A stretch of 64,000 nucleotides of DNA from Paralichthys olivaceus (GCF_024713975.1 NC_091094.1:12447001-12511000), one strand, 5' to 3'. Shown: positions 39,251 through 52,160, counted from the first letter of the stretch. The notes: a model not told the origin generated them from the letters alone. Numbers and translations: made by a program.

Positions 39251-42200
39251 ATGACGAGGATTTTCTGGGATACAATTTTACTCATAAGCGGTGAGTGGAT
39301 GATTTAAACAAGATTTCACCTGAGTCTGCATCATGATCCTGACTTTTAAGTTGAATACATTTAAAAATGGATGAATAAAGTGATCGGAGTTTTAATAATG
39401 ATAATAATATTAATTCACAACAATGACAATTTAAATATTTTCTTTGTGCTGTTCATTTGCTGGTTGTGTTGAGCTTTTTGTGGTTTAATTATGATGACAC
39501 CTAGTAAATTACTCAATGCAGCCTTTTTAAATGTATTTATTTTTTATTATTTGATGAAGAGATCTTCTATGTGTTTATGGTGAGAAATCAAAAAGTGAAA
39601 TTTTCCATATTTCCTTTGTTTTCAACCTTTTCCCAACAAGCTTCTCCTCCTTTGACCCTTGTCTGTGTTTTTCAGTCCCTGGCTGTGATCACATGTCTTC
39701 ACAGGACCTGCTGTATTTATAGTGCTTGGGTTTCATCCTTTTAGTGGATGCTTGACCCTGTTACTATTGTTGGGCAGCAGTTACTCAATGAAGCATCGAT
39801 ATCACATTGAAGAGTGGGTCACATGATCACAGCACAGGGGCAGATATGTGGGACTCCCCCTCAGGTTGTTCACCACAGACGGATATGTGACACCTGCTGG
39901 GACAGTAACATGTATATTTTTTATATTCTTATAGGTACTTTTAGTATGTCTGTGGTTCTCGATGGTGAGTTTACAGTGAAACCTTGAGTGTTTTCACTAC
40001 ATTCCTGCAGGGATTTGTCCTTATTCCTATCAGCACCTTCTTCCAACAGATGTTTAATTCTTCCACTGCAGGTTCTCTCTTTACATTTGGAGCCGGACCG
40101 AGCAACACAACAATCGAAGCTCGCGTTGCCATCGACACATACTCCATCGCTGCTCCAAACACCTCTACAAGCAGCTCTGCAGCGACCAGCAGCATCAGCA
40201 CCACGACAATCGCAACCACAGCTGACATCCAAACAGTTAATGGTGAATACAGTCATAGTGTAAAGATGGAGACGATGGCTCGGGATCATTGTCCAGTCAA
40301 ATGTCCTCTGTCAATCTGTCCACTGTCTGTGTAGCAGTGCTTCCACAGCAGGAGTTCCGTGGTACCTCCCCCCGACGAGGTTTTGTTTTCACCAGCGTTT
40401 GTTTGTCTGTTAGCAGGATTATGCAAAAACTACTGAACAGATTATCATGAAACCTGGTGGAAGGATGTGGTATGGGTCAGGGAAGAACCCATTACATCTT
40501 GGTTTGGATCAGAGTTTCTAGATTCTCGTTTGATTATCCTATCCTATTGTTATTCCTGTAATCCCACAGTTCAGCCTGTGTGATGTGTTAACAGATGTTT
40601 ATTTTCCTCTGTGCAGATTCCCTCCTTATGTTTGGAGCAGGGCAGAACAATCAGTCAGCAGAAACATTCATCGATGCCGGAATTCCCATTGAAACAAACT
40701 TTTCTTTGGCTCCGAACACATCAACAACCAGCAGCACGAGTACCTCCACCACAACTGCTGCAACGACTACGACGACTAGCGTCCCTCCAGTTAAAAGTAA
40801 GTAAGATGCAGGAAACAGCTCAAGGTCATTGTCAAACCATGTTGAGAATAAAAGTCAGAGTATTTCACTTCCTCCCTGCCGCCTTTTCATCCACTCTCAC
40901 TGCAGCGTTGCTCTCATAGCAGGAGTTCTCCACATTGTAAAGCTCCCTGATGAACACTATACAGACAGTGTGGCGCTCACTGATAATTGATCCTCTTAGC
41001 ATGAGCGAGGGGAGCAGTGGTGGTACATTTCAGATTGCTGCCACTGAAAAGTGCATTCTGCAATATCATCAAAAAAAAGCTGCACCTTCGGTATTAAGTT
41101 ATTATGTATTAAGCACCTTACTCGCCCTGAAGGCTGGTTTCTGTCTCAACGTTCTCGTCATTCCGCTGCCAAAATCACATGGAACGAGAGAGGGCTCGCT
41201 AGGCAGATGCCTCAGGGACAACAGAGGGCTTTCACAGGGTCTGAAAGAAGGAGACAATACACGCAGGCTGCAATCCAAAAGCCCATTTACCGTTGGAATG
41301 GATTGTGTGAGGAAGGCTGTTCTGCAGCTATCTGTCTGGATGTTCATCCTCCTTCTCACCCTGAACGTCACACTGTGGCATCTGTTTCAGCTGCATGTGG
41401 AACACTGACGTTTGTTTGACTCAGTTTCTCAGTTTTCCACTGTACAGCTTGAGTGTACAAAAAAAAGGTGCCCTATTTTGTCTGGGTGGTTCATTTAACC
41501 AGATATTTCTGCCCTGATATTTGATCGTCCAAGTGAAAACTGATACAGTCGCCTGGAAAAGAAAGGTAAACCACAATGAGGCTTTGATTTCTGCTGGAGA
41601 ATGAGGACTCCTGCAGGGATGGTGCTGTCCCCTGAGGCCTGATGGCACGGAGGGTTTTGTCTGTAGTATCCTCTGGGAGTTTCCTTTAACCTGACTCGAC
41701 TGTAACTGTCCCTCCCAGGAACATCGAGGGATGTAAGCCATCACAAATCCACACGCAACGCAGAACAAAAGACTTTAGTCTCCCCGTGGTGGCGTGGGTC
41801 TCAGCTTTAGGATTTAGAACATGTTGTTGTTTCAGGTCTGTGCCTACTTAGGCTATTTTTAGATTTATGATATTCACCTGTGTCGAGGACTAAAGGCACG
41901 GGAATTACATTTGATATTTTAACACAGGTTAGAGTTCAGGGGGGAACTTTTATAGGTAGAATGTCAAAGTGTCCCACACCCAACTACAGTAAAGTTGTTC
42001 CCTCCACATATGTTTGTCAGATGGATAAAAAACTACTAAAACTGATTTTCATGAAACTCAATGAAAAGATGTGACAAAGGTCAAGAAAGAACTTATAACA
42101 GTTTGGTACAGATTTGGACGAAGGTGCAGTTCCAGGAATTGCTTTAATACTTTCTTTATCTTTGTGCGTTAGGGGCGTTTATTTGATGTTTTCTCAGGGA

Positions 42201-43933
42201 ATAATAATGGATGATGATGAAAATAATCTGACATATTCATTTCATATTAAGGGGACTGATATCCATGGGGAGCTGTTGGGCCTAGGCGGAGGTGTGCACC
42301 ATTCTAGTTTACCTTATATTGGTTTTAAGGGGAAATAGTCAAAAAACAGAAAAGATGTCCTAAACTTTCCCAAGTATGTCAACTACGTCTCGTCATCTGT
42401 CTACACAGAGTTTGTGGCGGCCGCTGTTTGGTCTCATTTCGACGACTGTCCAGACTCCCATCGCCATTTCTGCTTCCATGGTACATGTCGCTTCCTGATA
42501 GTGGAGGAGATGCCAGCATGTGTGTAAGTCAGTACTCATTGAAATGTGAATGCTAACGTTATTAAGTGCTTAGTTTTTCTCTGTTTTTTCAGTGTTTATC
42601 TTATTTATGAATCTGTTGTTCACTAGAAATGGAAGCAGTTATAATAAACATTATCTCATGTACAGAGGAACATATGTGCAATTTAAATACAGGTTTGGAC
42701 TTCATGTTGGACTTTTCTGTGTAGCTTGCTCTGCCTGGTAGAGCGTTTAAAGCTCTGGAACTAACGATGGGGCGAAACTCTGTCGTACACAACCTGAAGA
42801 TCTGAGGCTGTTGGGAAACTCGATTGTAGTTTCTGCGGAGAAGCTTCAGGTCAGAGAGGAGAGTCAGTGATGCTGGACTGAAGATGTTTGCTCTAATGTA
42901 AATGAGCAGAAAAAACAAAACTCTCTCTCCAAATGTGAAAACCACCTTTCACAAATCAGCCATATTTTATTTTGGAAATCACCTTAATCAAAGGAAACAT
43001 GAGCTCAGTGATTTCACTTATGTGAATGGACGGATAATCTTTACGCCACAGAGCCGCTTGTCATTTTATGAAAGGTGTTCAGTAATTTCCCTGAATTTAG
43101 TCATCAATAAGATGAGATGTTTCCTTATCATAAAAACCTTTTTCCTCTCGACTGAACATAACTGGGGCTCTTTTATTTTTTAAATCAGCTGGGAAAGTTA
43201 AAGCATTTCTCTAGTACATGACATTAATGTGATTAGATCCAGAATAAAAGCTTGTGTGATCTTAGACAGGCTATGTTTAAAATCCTCCATTTCATAAACC
43301 ACTGTTTCTCTAATGTGTCCATGTTGCAGGTGCCATCAGGGTTTTGTCGGGATGAGGTGTGAACATGCCGACCTGCTCGCTGTCGTGGCAACAAACCACA
43401 GACAGCAGACCGTTGCCACAGTGCTGGTGTTGTGTGTTATCGGATGTGTTCTGATCATGGTGTTGTGTACACTTTTACAGTAAGTAACATATTTTCGTCT
43501 TTTATTTTCACTTGATGACAAAAATGGCCCCCACCTCCATACACACCACGTTCTTGCGTACGTAGCAATATGAGATGATGACGCTGATGCCAGAATGATT
43601 TTGAGAAACTGAAGTCAGTTCTTTGTTTAGTTGCTGGTGGAGACAGGACTGTCGGAGGCGGAGCCACGCACATCACTACGTCTCAGAGAAGCATGGAGCA
43701 TCCTGCTATCCATCGGAGAGTGGTACTGTCATTTATTTTCTTTTTAAAAAAGAAAAGTGCATTTCTAAGGCTGTTGGTGATGTAAACATCCTAAATGACA
43801 TTAACCATATCAGGCTATACTTCCTGGTAGGGTTAATCATATTTTATTTGTTGACAATGAGAATAACCTATAATGTTACCTCAGAATCCTCAGAGGAAAC
43901 GAATCACTTACCTGTTCCCTTTCAGTGGTTTGA
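39251..43933 (+). CDS. tgfa: Transforming growth factor alpha precursor, enlarged ectodomain
   Basis: Exons 39251-39290, 39935-39964, 40072-40242, 40617-40796, 42409-42523, 43330-43479, 43631-43722, 43926-43933 give 261 residues (human 160). It starts [13 protein letters not shown], a signal peptide. Exons 3 and 4 encode two related Ser/Thr-rich segments absent from human TGFA. The EGF module has six cysteines ([14 protein letters not shown]...[12 protein letters not shown]) and the family sequence [10 protein letters not shown] at the membrane-proximal cleavage site. VAAA|VWSHF matches the human N-terminal processing site. One transmembrane helix follows ([20 protein letters not shown]), then a Cys/His-rich tail. 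The last 8-bp exon completes SESVV, keeping the C-terminal Val-Val needed for sorting of proTGF-alpha. The product is an EGF-receptor ligand made as a cell-surface precursor. Confidence 0.9.
40365..40545. repeat. Dispersed repeat, copy 1, between tgfa exons 3 and 4
   Basis: It contains GCAAAAACTACTGAACAGAT, ATCATGAAACCTGGTGGAAG and GGTCAGGGAAGAACC, a widespread animal interspersed repeat whose superfamily I cannot name. Related copies lie at 41985-42340 and 55020-55150. Confidence 0.55.
41985..42340. repeat. Dispersed repeat, copy 2, before the tgfa EGF exon
   Basis: It contains AAAAACTACTAAAACTGATT, TTCATGAAACTC and further on TTAAGGGGACTGATATCC. It is longer than copy 1 and includes the downstream part also seen at 55020-55150. 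Older and more diverged. Confidence 0.5.
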
Positions 43934-46900
43934 GAAGACATCTGAACACGAGCTGTCTGCATCATGGCGTGTTTCATTTACCTCATCAGTTCGACCTGCA
44001 GACCCTCAGGATTTCATCCAAAGTGGAATGTTCTGCTCCAGACGACTTGATGTGGGTGGTTAAATGTTTTTTTTCGCACAGTGACTGGGACTTTTGGACT
44101 GCAGCGGCCCCCAGAACGTGTTTTTCTTCAAACTTTTGATTCTGTGGAAATACACTTAGAACTGCACCGGTCTGTCTGACCCTGTGAGGATGCAGCTGAG
44201 GCCACATTCCTCGTGCAGGAGCTCCGAGTGTGTCTCCATTGCTATTTAAGACTGACCTAAAGGACATCAGAAAAGATTTACAAGGCAATTAACCATCCTG
44301 TGTGGATGTGGAGTAGGAAAGGCTGTGGGATGACAACAATTCATTGACTCGAGTCAGAAAACCCCAATTCCTAATTTTGTCATTTTAACTTCTTTGCACA
44401 AAAGAACTCTACATGCACAGAGGATATTTTTAAGAAATGGAGGTGGGGAAAACCGATGCTCTATAAAAAAAAAAAACGTTTTAGTATCTGTTTTTAAAGA
44501 AGGAACTCACGTCGCCTGACAGGAGTAGGAATTGTAACTGGACTGACTCCAATGGATTAAAAACCCTGGATATACAAAGACTTCTATCAATGAGTAAACA
44601 CAAAGGTTGCAATTGAAAATTGTCCCAGTGTGGTTCTGATATGCATTGGAGAGAAAATATCTTTTTATTCCGGAGCTGCACTTGAACGTGCTCCATGCAC
44701 CAGAGGTTTTTTAATGCAAGCTATAACTGTACTAACACTTGCACATCCTGGGTGTTCACATTGTTCCAAGGAACTTTGGTCAAATTTGCACTTTTCTGTA
44801 AGTTTGATCATCGTTCATTACTCTACACTGAATCACTTATAAAAAGCGTCCACATAGTGAGAGATGCCAAATACACTTGTTTTTAATTTTCCTGAGTGAG
44901 CACTGAGGGGAGGAGATGTACGGTTTGTACACGTACACTCTAAGCATGCACGCACTTAAATCACAACTTGTGTTTTTAAGGAGACACAAAATATTCTTTT
45001 AATTTCAGGTGTGTTATAGCGTTGCATCTGCTTTGAAATACTTTTAAAGTGAGAAAAGCCTCTGAGGGTCAGTTTAAAACAATATATTTAACTTTTTCTT
45101 ACAAAACTGGAATAATTAGTAATAATGATAATAATAATTGGTGAAGGAATGAAAACTGACAGGGATGTACAGTAAAGTGTGTTCATGCTTTGTGTAATAA
45201 TAATTCCACCATAAAAAGAATGGGATGGTATTTTCATGCCGAGAGACTCTGAGGGGATGGTACTTTGCTTTGTTTACAGTATGTGATGATATTTACATCC
45301 AGAATGTGTTGATGTTTGTTATTACAGCATTCATGTGTAAATATCAAAACATCAGACATATTCTATGTGTATGTATGTATGTATGTATAATGTCTGTATA
45401 AAATCATGTGGAAGGGGATGCACCCTTTATTTTGTCAGAAATATGTTGTCACAGTTGGAAAGACTCTGTTATCTGCATTTCTTTTCCAATGAAAAATTTA
45501 AAAAATGGAAGTGTCTTTGCATTTTTTATTTATCAATTATTGTTTCATCTGTTATTTGATTTGTTGTGTGACTCCCTTTTCACTTCCCGAAGCACTTTCC
45601 CTTCTTTTTCTGCAAATCCCCTGATTAGCCGACACTTTTTTTTCTCTTCCACTGAATATTTCAAGACATAGAAATGTCAACATGAAATCCAGAACCCGAG
45701 GCACAATTGAACAAAGAGCTGAACTCCTGAGTGCTTTTATAGCTGAAGGAAACATTTCAGCCTTCTTCTGTATCGCCTTTTGTTTTATTTGATTTACATT
45801 TCTGAGTTCACAGAATTTACATCCTTTCATGTTAAGGCATTAAAAGGTTTGAACTACATACATGCTGTCTGTTTCCATTGTATGTCGACATGGTCCCTCA
45901 TAACGTGCTGCGTCTCCTCTGCTCCTGCCTTTCGCTCTCTGCATGAGGAGCTCTGTCTTTTTGTTTTGCAATCCCATTATGTCTGCAATTGGATTTCTGT
46001 GGAGTCCTTTAGAGCCGTCTGGCTGAGCTACTAAACCAGCTTTGAATTAAGCAGCTCTTGTGAGCGCTTCCCTAAAGTTGCACAATACCCTTTAACATCC
46101 AAACCAGCGCAAACACATGAAATCAAAAGAAAACGAGAGAAAGAGAAAGAAAAAACAAGACTAATTAGTAAAAACATTCCACTTCTTACATTATTGTAAA
46201 TTGAAGGTAGTTTTATGGATGTCTGGATATTTTCCCAAACTCGGATTCTCTTCAAATCTGATTTGGACACATGTCAATCCTGATTCCCCATAAGAGGCTG
46301 GAGCTCAGCTCTGAATTGCCACTCTGGTCTGATTCCCTCTGCTTCCATCCTCCTCTGCTGCTTTTGATCCTCAGCCCAACATTCCCAGTATCTGCTCTGA
46401 GCAGATGGTTTGAAATAAGAGTATTTACAAAGGTATTAAGGTTAAGCAACCCTGCCTTGTTCTCACTGCTGAGCACTGAAACAAATCATTAGGGAGGTTG
46501 ACAGATCTGAGGCTTCACTTAAAAAGGTCACGTTACGAAATTCACCTCCGATCATTGACATGAACGTGAAGTCATGATGTTTCTGTTTATATTTAGGATT
46601 TAGGAACCCACTGTCTCCATGAGGTTATTTTCATTTGTCAGCATTTCCTTTAATCAATAATGATAAATGCCTCTGTTGAGTAAAAAAATATTATTATTTT
46701 GTACTTCACTACTAAATGAAATCATATTACTAAGCCACAAAATATGAATTTGTCTTTTTAAGCATCGTATTCAGGGCCAGAACTGATGAATATTTCCATT
46801 ATCAATCAATCTGTTGACTGAACGTCTCAATGGGATCATTCACACTATAAATACATTAGAGGATAGTGAAAAAATATCATCCCAGATGAAAATGATGATG

Positions 46901-47174
46901 GTGGAAATAGATCTGCGATGACCTAATATCATCAGGGCTAAGGCATCAATTGGGCTCTTATGATTATTTTCATTTACTAGCTTTGAATTTTCTTTAGTTT
47001 CAGTGTCGTAATGATGATCCTTCTTTTATTAATCTGTCTTTGTTAATGTTTTATTTAGTCTCAGCACTAAGGATGTTTTTTTTAAACACACAGTTTTTCT
47101 AAACATCACAAATTTTGTAGTCATATGACAGCACTATAAAAAATGTCCAAAAAAACAATATTAATGGCTCTCAA
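43934..47174 (+). other. tgfa 3' region and intergenic sequence
   Basis: Mammalian TGFA has a multi-kilobase 3'UTR, and part of this interval may be the equivalent. I could not fix a polyadenylation site; ATTAAA occurs near 45838. No other gene recognised. Confidence 0.4.
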
Positions 47175-47180
47175 TTTATT
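47175..47180 (-). terminator. hdhd3: Probable hdhd3 polyadenylation signal
   Basis: AATAAA on the minus strand, about 190 bp past the hdhd3 stop codon. Confidence 0.5.
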
Positions 47181-47371
47181 TACAATAGAAATGTATGATA
47201 ATTACAGAGTTTATATATTATCCAGTATTTGACTCTGAACATTTGTTCGAGTTTCATCAGTTAAAGAGGAGCAGTGAAGTGCTACACACGGCTACAATCC
47301 TTCAATGAGTTCCCTAACTGAACCACAGTTCGTCTGAGTAGCTTTGCACTTGAGCACATGATTGTTTGGCA

Positions 47372-48364
47372 TTAATCCACGTGCTGCTGAAGACATGACA
47401 GCAGCTCCTCCAGGGAGCCGAGCCGATGCTCTCTGGGAACGTCGGGTTGGTTTTGCTTGTTGTGTCTGTCTAATAGGATCCCGTGGATCCCCACAGAGCG
47501 AGAGCAGAGGTAATCATTCACATAATGATCCCCAACATGAGCTACACCTGCAGGCGCTGCGCCACATTTCTGCAGGGCCTGATCAAAGATGACTGGATTG
47601 GGCTTTGCTACACCTGCTTCCTCAGACGTTATCAAGAAGCTGAAGTAAGACCGCAGACCACAAACACGTAGAATCGCTTCTAAGCGGCAGTCAAAGTTGG
47701 ACACCACACCAAGCTTCAGTCCGAGGGAAGAGCAACTCTCCAGAGCCTTCCTCGAGTCTGGAAATACCTAAAAGAAAGCGACATCAGGCAAAACCAGTTG
47801 ATGTTTTCTGTGTTGTCTGTCTGTAAATATGTTTCTGATGCTGCAAGATATTTCCAAGAGTTCATGTCTGAAAAAGACTTGAGAGTCCTGCAGTAAGAAT
47901 GATTAGAAATCAACTTGAAATTATTTAACATTTCAATAATCCTAACATTGTCTTGTTCATCTAACATTTCTAAATGAAACACATTTATACGTTCATACAT
48001 AAACGACATCTGGATCATGTCATCTCTCATTTACCTCCCAGTTCTCTGCGTTGCAAAAATTATGATAAAGGTTTTGAGCCAACGTGTTTAGCAGGGTTGG
48101 GTCTTGCACCCTGCACTGGGAGAAAGTGTCCCGCACTACCCCCATCCACCAAGACTGTCCATCCAGACCCTGTGTGATGCCATAGTTTGGGTATCGGCTG
48201 GAATACCGTCGATATGCCTGACGGAAAGCAGCGTCCACCTCCACAGGACTGAGGCTCAAGCCCATTCGTTCAGCCTCCTTGCAGTACTGCTCTCCTACAG
48301 ACGAGCGCACCTTCAGCAGCGTGTCCTTCACGTCCCACAGCACCCACCTCAGAGGAACCCGCAT
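47372..48364 (-). CDS. hdhd3: Haloacid dehalogenase-like hydrolase domain-containing 3
   Basis: Two coding exons, 48035-48364 and 47372-47767, give 241 residues (human 251). It starts MRVPLRWVLWDVKDTLL. An acceptor lies three bases before this ATG, so a 5'UTR exon is spliced upstream. HAD motifs are visible: DVKD (motif I, nucleophile Asp; the usual DxD is DVKD as in human HDHD3), VVSNFD (motif II Ser), KPNP (motif III Lys) and HVGDHYVND (motif IV acidic). The cap segment has FRQAYRRYSSRYPNYG. The family belongs to the HAD phosphatases, but the physiological substrate is unknown. It is divergent with trub2. Confidence 0.95.
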
Positions 48365-49427
48365 CACACCTACACAGGTAAGACCACACAGATAAGACAG
48401 ATTCATGTTTAAACAAAACCTGTTCAGTTCATGTTTCATCACCAGCTGGTTTCAACATTCACTGTAACTCCACAGGTCACTGCACTGTGCTTTTGTCTTA
48501 TTAGTCTTCCTGATGTCAATGATGAGAATTGAATTAAATGAAATAGAACAGATTTGAATTGTAAAAGGTGTCAGGCCCTGTTTCGACCCGGTGTTCTGGA
48601 AGTGCCAGAGTACAACAGAATAAATAAAGGAAAACCAGAATGGATAATGAAGCATGGATGATTCTACAGAGCTGTTCTGCTGATTTCTTACTAAGATGGT
48701 AATGATTTGTGGTGAACCTGAACACACACACACACACACACACACAGAGAACAATGTGACGTCACTTAACTACAAGCCGTCATCACTGATCCAGGGTCTG
48801 ATTATGATTTTTTAAATTCAATCTACGTAAAAATCTGTTTTACTTTTTTAATTGCTGCTAGCTAACGTTAGCTAACGCTACACTCCTTTACTTTGCTACA
48901 GTTATTATTACAAACATTGTAAACCATGATGTAAACATTACCAAATTAATTATGAAGCTGAATTCAGTTGTAAACAGTTGCTCCTGCTCCTCCTGCTCCT
49001 CCTCTGCTCCACCTCCACCTCCTTCTCTTCTCTTCTTCTTCTACTTCCTCTTCTCGGGAGTTTCAGGACAGCTGTTGCCCTCTTGTGGCGTTCTTGCTCC
49101 ATCGCCGTTAATGTCCTGTGAATTGAAAATAGTATTTCTAAAGTAATAGTAAAGCCACGAGCTCATTCGATTACTAGAAAATAATCAATTGATATTCATT
49201 TAATCATTTCATTGTTTTTTATGTTTAAATATTGTATTTTTTAGCTTAGCCGCATCGTCACATCCTTTCTTCCCACATGCGTCACTACTACCTCCAGTAC
49301 AGCAGGGGGCGGTAAGGACAAGCAGCTGTCAAAACGTACAGTGCCGGTCACAGTGTAGAGGGTAAAACAAATCCTGTTTAGAAAACATGGCGTGTTGACA
49401 TCGTGACGACCTGAGGTTCTCAGCTCA
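48365..49427. promoter_or_regulatory. Shared upstream region of hdhd3 and trub2
   Basis: About 1.06 kb separates the two divergent coding regions and must hold the hdhd3 5'UTR exon and both promoters. Contents: a CA repeat at 48722-48746, a CTCCTG/CTTCTT-rich stretch near 48980-49050, and a four-codon upstream open frame (ATG at 49387, stop at 49396-49398) if trub2 transcription starts before it. Confidence 0.4.
48722..48746. repeat. (CA)12 microsatellite
   Basis: CA run in the hdhd3 5' region. Confidence 0.9.
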
Positions 49428-52160
49428 ATGGCGACTCCAGCTGTTCGCATGCTCCGCAGGTTGGAGGGTTTGTTCTGTGTCTACAAACCTTCCGGTGTTC
49501 ACTGGAAACTCGTCCGGGACAACATCGAGACAAGTCTTCTTAAAGGTGACGAGAATACGTTCTTAACTGTGAGGACACTTCTTAACTGTGAGGACACGTT
49601 CTTAAATGTGAGGACACGTTCTTAAAGGTGAGGACACGCCCCTCCATCATGCTGTCCTCTGTCTCCTCCAGGTTTAAACTCAGTTCCACAGCAGCCTTGT
49701 CCTCAGGAGATTCGCTTCCTGGCTCAGCCGGGCGGTGACAGTGAAACACCCAGAGGACTCATCCTGTCTGCAGCCTCTGTCCCTGCTCTGTCCAAACACC
49801 CTCTGGGTAAGTGTGTCCACTGACTGTTCAGCTCCATCCTCTGTAGAAAAGTCTCTTTCATTTCTTTGTATTTTAAATCAGATCAGAATTAGAATCGGGG
49901 TTTAATAGCGAACAATACAAAATATAAAAATATTACAAGTACTAGAAGAGGATTGTAAAATGAAAGTAAAATATTTACAATTTGAAGTATGTACAGTATA
50001 ACTGTTATTGGCCATGGAAAGTTCAAGTGTCACAGGTGGGGACATGTATGCAGTCTAGTGATTGGGACTCTGGCCTTGTTAAAGAGGCCAGCAGCGGTCA
50101 GGTGGCGTTTGAATGATGGACTGCCGTCAGACCCTGTCCCTGTTAGTAGCAGCAGTGCATCATGGGTTGATGAAGGAGGGGAGGACGGACTCGATGATGC
50201 GCCCCACATGCCTTTTCTACACGTAATTGAATGATGTGACCAATATGGATAATTGTTTGTATCTGTGTGTTGTCAGTTTAAATAGCTTGTGTTTGTTCCT
50301 AATCTTTAACTTGAATGAAGATCTGACCACATGTCAGACAAACTTACTTTTACTTGCCACGAATATGGATTTTATTATTTTTTGTAATCTCATTAGATTC
50401 AGTTGTTAATCTGCACCAAAGATGTCATAGCAGGAAACACAGACAGCACTAAATCTGTGCTCACTCAGGGTTTCTGTCCTGCAGAGCGAATGAGGCCTGA
50501 TGACTCATCACTGACTTCTGAAGTGCTGGAATATCTGAAGAAAACTAAAATGCTGCTGTCATGTGTATGTGCACGATGATGACTGTACATGAGTGAATTC
50601 ATAAAATGAGTTTTCTTCTGTGTTGTAGTAACTGGACCTATATTCCAGCATGTTCGAGTCGGAGTCGGACATCGCCTGGACGCCTCCTCCTCTGGAGTTT
50701 TAGGTGCGAGTTTAGTGCCGATCATGTGAGAAAATGTGATTGTGTGTTCGCCTCTCAGAGTTCACACCCTGTTTTTCATCTACAGTTCTTGCAGTTGGGA
50801 ATGGAAACAAGGTCCTGAACGATCTCTACAAAACACGAATCACAAGGGTAAGTTTCATTTTCCATTGGTTTCATATGAGAAATGAAATGAAGACACAATC
50901 TCGACAGGTTTGATTCTGTGTGCTGCGTTTCAGGATTACACAGTGGAGGGGACGTTTGGGAGTGCGACAGATGATTTCTCTGACACGGGTCGTGTTGTGG
51001 AAAGATCCACTTATGGTGAGATACCTCACTGTTCCCTACTATTTAAGATTATGTTATTGTTATATTTCTTCAGTTTCATCAGTTCATTCTCTGATGTGTT
51101 TCAGATCATTATGATAGTTGAATAATGAAGCTGAAGTAACTTGATACGTTCACTTAATAATTAAAGCAGCTCATTATATTATCATCTCCAAGCACCATCC
51201 ACCCTCAGTTTGATTTCTGTTTTTCTGTGGGTCCTTTTCATCAACTTAATTTTATATGAGCTTTACACTTTCATCAAAAAATCATATTATGCATATTAAT
51301 ATGTTGTTATTATATTACAATGTATATTATGTAACATCTATCCTATTGTACCAGACCCTATAATTATGATATTGTTGTGCTCGACAGATCACATCACACT
51401 GGATAAGCTGAACCGAGTTCTGGCCATGCTGCAGGGAGCCAATCAAAAGGCCATGTTAATGTATGTAAATTGCATTTTACATTCATTCATTTCTCCATGA
51501 ACAGTTTTTGCTCTGAAGCTTCTTATTAGTCTGAATTCCTCTCATAACAAACATGACTGTAATATATACCCACTGACGTGCTTGGCCCTGGAATACGACC
51601 CAACAAATACAAGTGCTTCATAGATGCAGGTAGATTCATATTTTTCTACACAGGTATTCCAACGTAGACATGCGCTCACAGGAGGCCTATGAGATGGCTG
51701 TGCAAGGCCTGCTGGGTCCGGAGGGGAAATCTGTGCCTATTGTGACAGGCCTGCGCTGCGTTCACTTCCAGCCTCCCAACTTCACATTAGGTAAATAATC
51801 TCAAATTGAACACATTCAGCATCTTATTTCACAATTTGAAAAGAATGCTGATATGTTTTCCTCCTCCCACCTACAGAGGTGCAGTGCCTAAATGAAACAC
51901 AGAGATATTTGCGCAAAGTTGTGCACGAGATAGGACTTGAGCTGCGCAGCACGGCAGCGTGTACAGGAGTCAGACGGACCAGAGACGGACCGTTCACACT
52001 GCAGGACGCTCTGACATGTCACCGCTGGACGGCCTCTGGTGTCATGCAGGCCATCCAACAATACCACTCCAGTCAGAAAAACAAAAGACGCTCCCAGTCA
52101 CAGATCAAGAATCCACAATTACAACCACCTGAGGAGAATGTGAAAGAGTCGTCAACATGA
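49428..52160 (+). CDS. trub2: TruB-family pseudouridine synthase 2
   Basis: Exons 49428-49545, 49672-49806, 50629-50703, 50786-50847, 50934-51015, 51388-51460, 51654-51790, 51877-52160 give 321 residues (human 331). The start MATPAVRMLRRLEGLFCVYK aligns with human TRUB2. The catalytic aspartate is in GHRLDASSSGVL, the TruB RLD motif. Other family blocks are TKDYTV-like TRDYTVEGTFGSATDDF, NQKAMLMYSNVD, QEAYEMAV and HEIGLELRSTAACTGVRRTRDG. The C-terminal tail is Lys/Gln-rich and less conserved. TRUB2 is a mitochondrial RNA-granule protein that modifies mitochondrial mRNA and is needed for mitochondrial translation. The 5' splice site of exon 1 is embedded in a 20-bp tandem repeat. Confidence 0.95.
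49534..49637. repeat. trub2: 20-bp tandem repeat over the trub2 exon 1 donor
   Basis: Five imperfect copies of TTCTTAAAGGTGAGGACACG. The first copy is the real exon end and donor (CTTCTTAAAG|GTGACG). The last copy (donor at 49628) again has a good donor, TTAAAG|GTGAGG, 82 bp downstream. The middle copies have lost the AAG|GT junction. Confidence 0.85.

Noticed and set aside
40950-41768. Open frames of 115-152 codons on both strands between tgfa exons
   Set aside because: No family resemblance, overlapping on opposite strands, inside an intron.
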